A DNA stretch of 64,000 nucleotides from contig NZ_NRRS01000014.1 of assembly GCF_016583795.1 (NCBI RefSeq), positions 1 through 64,000 of the forward strand. Reading direction: 5' to 3'. This document shows, piece by piece, positions 28,443-37,600 of this stretch (its first letter is position 1; the number at the start of each line of letters is the position of its first letter). The translations under genes and the position numbers were made by a program. Origin of the DNA: Rhabdochromatium marinum (GTDB taxonomy: Bacteria > Pseudomonadota > Gammaproteobacteria > Chromatiales > Chromatiaceae). The notes under the pieces are model-generated. The model saw only the letters and a program-made list of their open reading frames with translations. It searched no databases and was not told the DNA's origin.

Positions 28443-30367
28443 GTCAGGGCCTCCCCTTCATCGTCATCGTCATCGTCTGCTGTGTCGTCGCTGGATTGGC
28501 CTTTTTTTTTCGCCTTTTTATTTGTTGTTGCGGAAGGCGCCCGGGTGATCAGCAGCACCAGGCCGATCAACGCCGCAAACGCGAGGGTGCCACCACCCAC
28601 TACTGCGGCCAGCAGCGGCCAGGAAATCTCGTCCGTCGCGCCCTTATTGGCTGTTTTCGGCGGACGACCGTCGCGAAAATCGAACAGGAAGCTTTCCCTG
28701 GGCGACTCCAAAATCAGCGCCTCGCCAGCCACGGTTTCGGCCCGCAGACGCGCGCTGGCGCTGTAAGCACCGGCCCGAGTGATGGGTATCTCATAGTGGG
28801 TCGAATCCCGGCTCAGCGCATTGAATTCCAGTACAGAATCATTGCCCTCCGGCCCTTCGAGACGCAGATAGCCAAACAGGCTGCCGGGTCTGATTAGCTT
28901 GGAATCGAACTCCAGCTGTACGCCAAGTTGCGCATCGCCCAGCTCCCCCGGTGGTGGCATGTCGGGCTGATAGCTGATTTTGAGCGGGTTGCCGGTGACC
29001 CGTAGGCTGCGGGTGATCTGACGCTTGAAGGTCGGGCTTTCGAGCAGCGCGCGCACTCGGTAGGTACCAGGCATGAGAGTGCCGGACTGAACATCCATGC
29101 GATAGGTCAGGGTGTTCGGATCGAGCGGCAACATCAGCGCCAGCGCTGGAATCGTTGCCGAAGGTGCGGCTAACGGCAGGCTGCCCGCTGCGCTCTGAGC
29201 GGATCCCTGCTGATTGAATCCTTGGGGTGCTGCGGCCGGATCAGAGCTGGCGCTGGTTTCCGTGTGCTGGGCTGTAACGTTAAATTCGACCTTGGCGCTG
29301 GCGAGATTTAGGAAGTCCTTGAGCTTGATCGGAGAACCCTGCTCGGTAGGCCAGAGCTCCAGAACGAAGTTGGCCTGAGTAGGAATTGAATTTGGCAGCG
29401 GTTCCATTGCCAGACCAAGATCCGTCATGACCGCGACCCGGTTGTCCGGATCCAGACTGCCCTGTAACTCCCATTCGCCCGGCGTGGGAGCCGTGATGGT
29501 GACCAGATCGTAATCCTGTCCGTCATTCCAGGAGACGCTCATCGCCCCAGCCAGCGGAATACGCCCGGCGGTGATGGTCTTGCCATCCGGGGTGATCAGA
29601 GACACCGGCTCGCCAGGGGCGTGAAAAGCCAGCAAGGTGAACTCACGCACACCAGTGTCAATGGTAAAGCGGTTGCCTTCGATCGGAACAGTGGTCGGGG
29701 GTGCGGACTGCTCCAGCATGCGCAAAAACGCGCGCTGCAGGGCCTCGGAGTCTTCAGCCACTTCAAGCCAGCCGCCGGTTTGCTGGGTCAAAGCCTCGAC
29801 CAGTGCTGCATCGACCTGATCGGAAAGTGCCACCACATTGGTTTTGACCTGCAGGTCTTGCAGGCGGGGAATGGTGCTGTCCAGAATGCGCTGGCGTGAG
29901 GCGGCATCGCTGTTTTCGCCCGCAACATCGGGAACATCAACCAAACCATCGGTGAGCAGAATCAGGTAGCGCTCTTCGTCAGCCGCCGGGGGCGATGACC
30001 AGCCTTCCAGCGCGGCATTGATGGCGCTTTCGATATTGGTGTAGTTGCCGTTGGAGTGGATGCGGCGCAACTGCCCGCGGGTGCGCTGCTTCCAAGCCTC
30101 ATCAACGACACCAGGCGCCACCAGAGGTTGCGGGGCATTGGCAAACAGCCACACACCGGCCTGGTTGTCGAGTGGCAACAACTCGCTGACCAGCCGCAAG
30201 GCGGGAACGCGCAGGTTTTGTGGATCGTTTTGGCGCATACTGCCGGACACATCAATCAGCATGCGCAGATCGCTGCTAGCGACCACGGACAAAGGACCAA
30301 ACAACAGCGCCAGGGCGACGGTGAGTCGCGCGAGGGTGAGCATTCTAATACGGCAAAGGCGGTGCAT
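28439..30367 (-). CDS. exported VWA-domain protein with C-terminal membrane anchor
   Basis: 642 residues. A signal peptide (LTLARLTVALALLFGPLSVVAS) precedes a von Willebrand A domain with a complete metal site: MLIDVSGSM (DxSxS), Thr in NGNYTNIES, and LLTDGLVDVPD. The middle is beta-rich (about 240-560), a membrane helix lies near 595-615 (LLAAVVGGGTLAFAALIGLV), and the tail is short, basic then acidic (KKAKKKGQSSDDTADDDDDD). It is therefore periplasmic with a cytoplasmic end. An internal ATG at 30343 is an alternative start placed nearer the signal peptide. It is the third gene of the set beginning with the response regulator. Confidence 0.85.
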   Translation of the reverse strand: MHRLCRIRMLTLARLTVALALLFGPLSVVASSDLRMLIDVSGSMRQNDPQNLRVPALRLVSELLPLDNQAGVWLFANAPQPLVAPGVVDEAWKQRTRGQLRRIHSNGNYTNIESAINAALEGWSSPPAADEERYLILLTDGLVDVPDVAGENSDAASRQRILDSTIPRLQDLQVKTNVVALSDQVDAALVEALTQQTGGWLEVAEDSEALQRAFLRMLEQSAPPTTVPIEGNRFTIDTGVREFTLLAFHAPGEPVSLITPDGKTITAGRIPLAGAMSVSWNDGQDYDLVTITAPTPGEWELQGSLDPDNRVAVMTDLGLAMEPLPNSIPTQANFVLELWPTEQGSPIKLKDFLNLASAKVEFNVTAQHTETSASSDPAAAPQGFNQQGSAQSAAGSLPLAAPSATIPALALMLPLDPNTLTYRMDVQSGTLMPGTYRVRALLESPTFKRQITRSLRVTGNPLKISYQPDMPPPGELGDAQLGVQLEFDSKLIRPGSLFGYLRLEGPEGNDSVLEFNALSRDSTHYEIPITRAGAYSASARLRAETVAGEALILESPRESFLFDFRDGRPPKTANKGATDEISWPLLAAVVGGGTLAFAALIGLVLLITRAPSATTNKKAKKKGQSSDDTADDDDDDEGEALT

Positions 30368-30392
30368 AACTCAGGATGACAGGTTGTTGGGT

Positions 30393-31079
30393 TTAGGGTA
30401 ACCACAGTTCAAAACAACCCCCCGGCAGACCGCCGCAGTTGTTTTTCACGTCAATATGGCCTTTACGCTCCCCGGAACGATGCAGATCGCAGATTTTTTC
30501 GGCAAAGATCAAGCCGAGACGGGTACGCCCGGTGGCACGCGGCTGATCCAGGGTCAGATGCTCATCGGCAGTGCCGTGATGCAGAAAGGCTGCGGGAAAA
30601 CCTTCCCCATCGTCCTCAACACGAATCACAAGAAAACCGTCTTCCTCGCGAGCCGAGAGTTGAATACGCGCCTTGCAGTAGCGTTGCGCATTGCCAATGG
30701 TGCTGTCAATGACGCTGCGAATCATTTCGAGATCAAAAAAGCCATTCAGCATCGGATCGCATTCATAGCTGAGGGTAACGCCCAGTGCTTGGCAGATGGT
30801 CTGATTGTTGGCCAAACATTCGATAAACAGATCCTCGACATTCTGCTCATCAATATCGATCGATAACGCACCTTCGCCGAGCTTATACAGCGATAGCAAC
30901 TGCATCAGATTGTGGTTAACACGCTGCACTTGATGCTGAAGCAGCGTCGCCTGATGGGTATCAGCAAAGGTGTTTTTGGGATTATCAATCATCCCGGACA
31001 GGGTGGTCGATATCAGACTCAAAGAGTTTTTGATGTCATGAATCGACGATGCCAGCATGTCGGAAAAATCCATCGCCAT
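30393..31079 (-). CDS. small soluble histidine kinase
   Basis: 228 residues, no membrane segment and no sensor domain. The phospho-acceptor is His14 in SSIHDIKNSLSLI; the ATP-binding domain shows an N box (DSTIGNAQRYC), G1 box (VEDDGEGFP) and a G2-like box (TGRTRLGLIFAEKI). The family is the HDIKNSL type kinase that works with a partner regulator. It starts 3 bases after the response regulator gene ends. Because it lacks an input domain, its signal must come from a protein partner, possibly the TPR part of the regulator. Confidence 0.88.
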   Translation of the reverse strand: MAMDFSDMLASSIHDIKNSLSLISTTLSGMIDNPKNTFADTHQATLLQHQVQRVNHNLMQLLSLYKLGEGALSIDIDEQNVEDLFIECLANNQTICQALGVTLSYECDPMLNGFFDLEMIRSVIDSTIGNAQRYCKARIQLSAREEDGFLVIRVEDDGEGFPAAFLHHGTADEHLTLDQPRATGRTRLGLIFAEKICDLHRSGERKGHIDVKNNCGGLPGGCFELWLP

Positions 31080-31082
31080 AAT

Positions 31083-32714
31083 TCAGACTTTCTCCTTATT
31101 TGCCATGAGTCGCTGCAAGCGCGAGGATACATCGGCCAGGCGCCAGTCGTCCGGGGCCACGATGCGCACCTGCTCAATGTAGTCACGCAGTAAGTGCAAA
31201 TCATCAGCCTGTACCCCTTGCTGTTCCATCTTCATGATGAGCGCTTTGGCTGTATTGAGGCTCACAGTCTTATTGCCGGGCAGTTTGTCTGCTGCGTCAC
31301 GCAGCATTTTGATCGCCGCTTCATAGTTGCCCTCTTTGATCAGGCGCACCCCGGCATTGTTGACTTTAATGACTTCTTGGCGAATTTGGTTGACCTGTTT
31401 TTCGTCGGTTTCTTCCAGGCCGGCGTTCTCGCAGATCTGTTTGATCTGCTTGAGCACACCCTCATCATCGTGGTTGTTGGCGATGGCATTGTGCAGGATT
31501 GCCTCGGCTTTTTCACGCTGTCCAAGCTTGGCGTAGACACCAATCATCTCCAGTCCCAGCTGAGAGGCACGCGCGCCGCTGACCGCATCCCGTTCCAGTT
31601 CGGCGATCGCCAAGGCGGCAGCAGCTTCTTTCAATTCGCCCTGGTTGGCTTTAATCATCGCCGTCGCCGTAGCGCGATAAAACTCGACCTCTGAATGTCC
31701 AACAAAATTGCGTGAGAGTTCATGCGCAACCTTCACGGCTTCGGGGTGCTTGCCATTGGCAGTGAGGGACAGCGCTAGCCCGCCGTAAATCGCAGGATGG
31801 TTGTGGTGGGAATGTTTCGCCAGCTTGACGGCGTTTCTGAACCACTTCTCCGCCGACTCGGTATCGCCTTCCTTAAACGCCAGCTCGGCGAGCATCACCT
31901 GCCGCTTCAAGCCACGTGGTGATAACTCCGCCGCCTGTTCGAGAATTGTTTCGGCGTCTTCCAGACGCCCCTCAGCCAGCAATACCTTGGCAAGCAAATC
32001 GTAGGCATGGATGATGGCAGGATCTTCGCTGATCAGTCCGCGCAGAATTTCCTCAGCTTTTGGATACTCCTTTTTCAACAAGTGCACATTACCCAGGCCA
32101 ATCCTGGCCCAACGCACATCCCGCTCGTCGCAAACGCCTTGGTAGACTTTGCGCGCCTCCTCCAGATGATTTGCACTAATCAAAGCCTCGGCCTTGATCT
32201 TGAGCAGTTCCAGGCGATTTTTGGGTTTATCGGCCAGCAGGGAATTCAGCCCGTTAATGGCGCCGGTGTAATTTTTTGCCAGCAGCGCCTGATCAACTTT
32301 AGAGAGCCTGGCTTTGCGCTGAATGAGCTTTTCGAGCCGGGTTTTCAGCAACTCTGCAGTGAATGGCTTGGTTAGAAAACTGTCGGGAATATGCTCCACC
32401 GCAGCCATAACCATCTCGCGGGTGTTTTCCGCCGTCAGCATGACAAAAATGGTTTCGACCCCAATCAGCTGCCGATCACGCGCCTCTTCAAGCACCTGCT
32501 GGCCGTCCTTGCCGTCGCCAAGGTTGTAATCACACAGAATGATATCGGGGCGGCGCTTCCTGATAATTGTCAGCGCCTCATTGCCGTTGGAGGCCAGCTC
32601 AAAGTTGCTGATCTCCAATGAGCGCAGGATAGCACGCAGTACGTTACGCATTTCAGCATAATCATCGACTACGAGAACACTTTTCTGACTTAATTGATTT
32701 GATGTTGTTGACAT
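31083..32714 (-). CDS. response regulator with TPR-like repeats
   Basis: 543 residues. An N-terminal receiver domain (about 10-130) has VLVVDDY, the phosphorylated Asp62 in IILCDYNLGDG, and Lys in DSFLTKPF. The rest is a long array of TPR-like helix pairs (for example YPKAEEILRGLISEDPAII, ESAEKWFRNAVKLAK, NYEAAIKMLRDAADKLP) and no DNA-binding domain. The output is therefore protein-protein contact. The ATG at 32714 is used; a TTG at 32732 adds six residues. It is the first gene of the four-gene set. Confidence 0.9.
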   Translation of the reverse strand: MSTTSNQLSQKSVLVVDDYAEMRNVLRAILRSLEISNFELASNGNEALTIIRKRRPDIILCDYNLGDGKDGQQVLEEARDRQLIGVETIFVMLTAENTREMVMAAVEHIPDSFLTKPFTAELLKTRLEKLIQRKARLSKVDQALLAKNYTGAINGLNSLLADKPKNRLELLKIKAEALISANHLEEARKVYQGVCDERDVRWARIGLGNVHLLKKEYPKAEEILRGLISEDPAIIHAYDLLAKVLLAEGRLEDAETILEQAAELSPRGLKRQVMLAELAFKEGDTESAEKWFRNAVKLAKHSHHNHPAIYGGLALSLTANGKHPEAVKVAHELSRNFVGHSEVEFYRATATAMIKANQGELKEAAAALAIAELERDAVSGARASQLGLEMIGVYAKLGQREKAEAILHNAIANNHDDEGVLKQIKQICENAGLEETDEKQVNQIRQEVIKVNNAGVRLIKEGNYEAAIKMLRDAADKLPGNKTVSLNTAKALIMKMEQQGVQADDLHLLRDYIEQVRIVAPDDWRLADVSSRLQRLMANKEKV

Positions 32715-33010
32715 TTTTTCGTTAGCGTCCAATCATCGGGATTGGTCTGTGTCAAGGCCATCCGTTAGCCTTGAGCCAGTATCCAACACCAGAAGCGCAT
32801 CAGGGTATTCGGCTGCCGCAGCAGCCCCGGGATAATTCTTTAAGAATAAACCCTAACCTGAAGTAGTGCGAGCCAGAATCCCATTTGCGCTGTTTCAGGC
32901 GCGACTGAACCGGTGATTCTTGCACCCCCTTGGCTTTGGCCAGAGGGTTCGCATCTGATACAGAGCCAGCCTTAATGGCTAAGGCCTGTCACTGATGAGG
33001 ATTTTCCCCG

Positions 33011-34375
33011 ATGACCAATAATCACCGCACCGAACCACCACCCGGCCGCCTTGGCAAAGGCTTGGCAAGCCGCGTCATGGCACTGATCAGCGCATTTGGC
33101 CTGGGATCCCTGCTGCTGGCCTCAGGACAATCCCTGGCCCAGCCGCTTAATCCTGATCAGGAGCGCATTGTTCTGGGGATGGGATGCTTCTGGGGAGCCG
33201 AGAAGCGCATGTCTGAACTGCCAGGCGTCACCGATGTTGTCAGCGGCTATGCCGGCGGTGAGCGGCCCAACCCCGGCTACCAACAAATTCTGCGCGACGA
33301 GCGCCGGGGCCAGCTGCGCAATCACGCAGAAGTGGTACAGGTCAGCTTCAACCCAGGCAAAACCAGCCTGGAGGCGATTCTGATTGGTTTTTGGGAAAAC
33401 CATGACCCCACCCAGGGTAATCGCCAGGGCAATGACCGTGGCTCCAATTATCGCAGCGCCATTTACTTCAACTCAGCAGCCCAGGAAGCTGTCGCACGAC
33501 GCACCAAGGCCATCTATCAGGACGCCCTGAGCGCCGCTGGCTACGGAGCCATCACCACCGAGATCGCACCACTGAACACCTTCTACCCCGCCGAGGCCCA
33601 GCATCAGGATTATTTACAAAAAAATCCCAAGGGTTACTGCGGGTTGGGCGGTACCGGCGTCAAGTACCCAGATACCCTAGCCTCGGCATCAACACCAACA
33701 CACAGCCCGCCGGCTGATGCTGAGCGCAAGCCTCTGGTCGGCAGCGAACTGTCCACCACCCGGCAGTTAATCGCCTTTGAGGCACCAGACTGCGGTTACT
33801 GTGTGCTATTTAACCAGGAAATCTTGGCCCACTGGTCAGCGCCAGTTCCTGTGCGCCGCACCCTGTCGACGCAGCCACCCACAGACTGGGTGCTATCAGA
33901 ACCCCTGTGGGCCACTCCAACCATCGTGCTATTTGAACAAGGCAAGGAAAGCGCGCGTTACACCGGCTATACCGGCGATGCGGACCGCTTCTGGCGGTGG
34001 CTTGCCAAGCAAACCCTGAGCCCAGAAGCCTTTGAGATCGCTTACGGCAAGGGCACCGAAGCACCGTACAGCGGCTCGCTGCTCGACAATCACCGCCCCG
34101 GCACCTATGTTGATCCGGTCACCGGCGCTCCGCTGTTTCGCAGTGACGCGAAGTTCAAAAGCGGCACCGGCTGGCCCAGTTTCTTTCAACCCATCGCAGG
34201 CGCTGTGACCATGCACCAGGACTTAAGCCACGGCATGAGTCGCACCGAGGTGCGCAGTGCAAGCTCTGGCATTCACCTGGGTCATGTCTTCAATGACGGC
34301 CCGGCACCAAGCGGCAAGCGTTACTGCATCAACAGCGCCGTGCTGCGCTTTATCCCCGATCCGCAAGCACTCTGA
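33011..34375 (+). CDS. msrAB: exported MsrA-thioredoxin-like-MsrB fusion
   Basis: 454 residues. Repairs both methionine sulfoxide isomers, here probably in the periplasm. A long N-region ending in a hydrophobic signal segment (ALISAFGLGSLLLASGQSLA) precedes MsrA (about 50-205; GMGCFWGAEK with catalytic Cys59, and NTFYPAEAQHQDYL). A thioredoxin-like domain (about 235-340) has APDCGYCVLF, and MsrB closes it (about 345-452; GTGWPSFF, catalytic Cys in RYCINSAVLRF). The zinc CxxC pairs of many MsrB are absent (VTGAPLFRSDAKF). The domain order differs from Neisseria PilB, where the thioredoxin part is first. Confidence 0.92.
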   Translation: MTNNHRTEPPPGRLGKGLASRVMALISAFGLGSLLLASGQSLAQPLNPDQERIVLGMGCFWGAEKRMSELPGVTDVVSGYAGGERPNPGYQQILRDERRGQLRNHAEVVQVSFNPGKTSLEAILIGFWENHDPTQGNRQGNDRGSNYRSAIYFNSAAQEAVARRTKAIYQDALSAAGYGAITTEIAPLNTFYPAEAQHQDYLQKNPKGYCGLGGTGVKYPDTLASASTPTHSPPADAERKPLVGSELSTTRQLIAFEAPDCGYCVLFNQEILAHWSAPVPVRRTLSTQPPTDWVLSEPLWATPTIVLFEQGKESARYTGYTGDADRFWRWLAKQTLSPEAFEIAYGKGTEAPYSGSLLDNHRPGTYVDPVTGAPLFRSDAKFKSGTGWPSFFQPIAGAVTMHQDLSHGMSRTEVRSASSGIHLGHVFNDGPAPSGKRYCINSAVLRFIPDPQAL

Positions 34376-34411
34376 GGCCAGGTTCACGATGACCCGAGTG
34401 CTTTCAATAGA

Positions 34412-34440
34412 TCGTCACAAAGGCAGTATACGAATATAAT
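34412..34440 (+). promoter_or_regulatory. sigma70-like promoter of the TIR-CHAT gene
   Basis: TCGTCA (34412-34417), 17 bases, then TATAAT (34435-34440). The -10 box is perfect, the -35 box matches 4 of 6. The transcript would have a leader of about 165 bases before the ATG at 34611. The leader contains an inverted pair (TCCATCGG near 34447 and CCGATGGA near 34490). Confidence 0.5.
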
Positions 34441-34610
34441 CTGTGTGTCCATCGGGGTTCCTCGCCAGTCGTTGTACGCTAGCAAACTCCGATGGACGCC
34501 GAACCATCAAGGTTGCAACTTGGGTAACCTATGCAAAGACGATCCGTAGTTGCCTTTTTCGTTACGAATGGCCAAGAATAGAGCCCCCATCGGCGCACAG
34601 GAACGGCAGG

Positions 34611-37600
34611 ATGCGGCTCTTCATCTCTCACGCTACAGAAGACGACGATCAGGTCCGTGCGCTGCAGCGCGTCCTGGAACTGAACGGGATCCAGGTCTGG
34701 ATCGACTCTCGCGAGCTGGTCGGCGGCGATCGGCTCCATCCTGAGATCGAACTGGCGATCCGTAACGCGGATGCCTTCCTGGTCCTGATCAGCCCGGATG
34801 CCTTCCAATCCGACTGGGTCTGTGCCGAGCTGACGCTCGCTTTGGACGTCCAGCAGGAGAAAGGCGCGGACCAATACCGGGTCATCCCGCTCACCTTGGA
34901 CGGCACCAAGCTCGGGGCCTTCTCAGGATACTTTGGTGCCGCGCCCGCCTACATCCCGCTGTCCAGCGCCCCCGACGGCATCGCCGAGGCCCTGCCGAAG
35001 ATCCTGGCTGCCCTGGGCCGAGAGCTGATCGCCGACATCGAACCCGTGGCTCAGCAGGACGAGCGGCCCCTCGAAGACCTGGTCCTGGAGCTCTCCGATC
35101 TCGGCTTCCAGGTCGACGACAAGAATATCCGCCGCGCCCAGGCCCGCGCTCGGCTGGTCTACCAGCCGGCGCAGACCGGCGCCCGCGAGGTGCGCAGCCA
35201 GCAGGACTGGCGCCTGGTCGCCCCCATCGGTCCGATCGAGGCCGATGAGCTGGCCTGGTATCTGGAGAAATACCCACTCTGGCCGGGCGAGCCCTACCAG
35301 GCGCGCGCCAGAGAGGTCGAGCAGGATCTGGTCAAGTGGGGCCAGCAGCTCTACCAGGCGGCCATGCCCAGCGGGCAGACCGCCAACGTGCTGACCGCCT
35401 GGAACGGCGTCAGCGCCAACGCCGCCCGGCGCTTCTCCGTGCAGGTGGACGCCGCAACCCTGGCCGGCACCAACGAGGCCGAGCAACGGGAGGCCCAGGA
35501 GGCCGCGACCGCCCTGCTCGGCCTGCCCTGGGAGTTGCTGAACGACGGGCAGGGATTCCTGTTCCAGGGCGCCCGGCCCACCCGCGTGCGCCGCCGCCTG
35601 CCGAGCACCCGGGGCTACGACCGCCCACCGCTGGACCCGCCGATCCGCATCCTGCTGGTCAGCCCGCGGCCCGAGGACGACGCCTGCGGCTACATCGATC
35701 ACCGCGTCTCGGCCCTGCCGCTGGTGGAGGCCATCGAGCACCTGGGCGGTCTGGTCGAGCTGAGCATCCTGCAACCGCCGACCCTGCCGGCCCTGCGCGA
35801 GGCACTGGACAGCGCCCGCGAGCGGGGCGAGCCCGTCCACGTTATCCACTTCGACGGCCACGGGGTCTACGACCGCCAGAAAGGACTGGGCGGACTCTGC
35901 TTCGAGGACCCGGCCGACCTCGCCCAGCTGGAGCGGCGCGGCCACCGCACCAGCTACACCGACGACCTCGGGCCGCTGCTGCGCGACCACCGCATCCCGC
36001 TGGTCTTCCTCGAGGCCTGCCAGACCGCCCAGGCCGAGGACGCCACCGAGTCCGTCGCCAGCGCGCTGCTCCAGGTCGGCGTCGCCGGTGTCGTCGCCAT
36101 GACACACTCGGTGCTGGTCGAGACGGCCCGACGCTTCGTCACGCCCTTCTACGCGGCCCTGGCCGCCGGACAGCGCATCGGCGACGCCATGCTCGAAGGC
36201 CAGCGCACCCTGAAGGACGACGACGCCCGTGGACAGGTCTTCGGCGCCGGACAGTTGCGGCTGCAGGACTGGTTCGTCCCCGTGCTCTATCAGGAGCAGG
36301 ACGACCCTCGACTCTTTACCCGCACGCCAGCGCCGCGCACGCTCGAGGCCATTCGCGACGACCTCGCCCGCCGCCTCGGCGACCTGCCGGACCCGCCCCA
36401 GACCGGCTTCATCGGCCGCTCGCGCGAGCTGCTGGCCCTCGAGCGCCTGCTGCACAGCGAGCGCTGGGCACTGATCCGAGGCCAGGGCGGCGAGGGCAAG
36501 ACCGCCCTGGCCTGCGAACTGGCCCGCTGGCGGCTGCGCACCGGCGCGGTCGCGCGCATCGCCTTCGTCTCGGTCGAGCAGCACCTGAGGGTCGAGGCCG
36601 TGCTCGACACGCTCGGGCGCCAGCTCGTGCCGAACTACAGCGTCACCGCCTTCGAGGACATCGCCAAGGCACGCCAACCCATCGAGCGCGTCCTGCGCGA
36701 GCAGCGCACGCTCATCGTGCTCGACAACCTGGAATCCCTGCTGCCCGGAAGCCTCGACGCCCAGGCCCCCGAGACCCTGGTCCGGGAGACCCGCGACACC
36801 CTCGAGGCCATCCTCGCCCTGGCCCATGGGCTGCTCGACACGGGCCAGACCCGGCTGCTGCTCACCAGCCGCGAGCCGCTCCCGGCCCCCTTCGACCACG
36901 CCCGCAACCGCCGCGAGCTGCACCGGCTCGCGAACGCGGACGCCATCACCTTGATCGAGAAGGTCCTGGGTCAGGAAGGCAGCGGTCTCCCCGACGCCCG
37001 GACCGAGGCCATCCAGGCGCTGATCGACAGCGTCCAGGGCCACGCCCGCACCCTGGCCCTGCTCGCCCCGAGCCTCCGCGCCCAAGGCGTCGAGGCCACC
37101 CGCGAGCGGCTGGTCGCGCTGATGGAGGAGATGGAGCGCCGCTGGCCCGGCCAGCGCGAGCAGTCGCTCTATGCCAGCGTCGCCCTGTCACTGGCCCGGC
37201 TGAGCCCGGAGCAGCGCGAGCGGGTGCGGGTGCTGGGGGTCTTTCAGGGCGGTGTCCACCTCGGCCTGCTGCGCGCCATGATGGGCTGGGAGCAGACCGA
37301 GGTCGCCGACCTGGCCCAGGCCCTGATCGACACCGGACTCGCCACCGCCGGCCCCTACAACCACCTGGCCCTCAACCCGGCGCTCTGTCCCTACCTGCTG
37401 CGCGAGCTGGACGCGCCGGCGTGGGCGGATCTCGAGGCGCGCTGGCAGCAGGCCATGGGGGAGTATGTCGCCTTCCTGAAGCAGCAGCGGAGCCAAAACA
37501 CCGAGCTGGCCGCGACCCTGACGGTGTTGGAGCTGGCCAACTTGCTGGCCCTGCTGGAGCGGGTCGAGGCCGCCGGGGACCCGGAGTCCGTCATCGATCT

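Noticed and set aside
34923-37085. 720-codon open frame on the minus strand inside the TIR-CHAT gene
   Set aside because: It mirrors the high GC of the real gene; its translation is low-complexity Gly/Gln/Leu/Val/Asp-rich with no family motifs, while the plus strand encodes recognisable TIR, CHAT and NTPase motifs.
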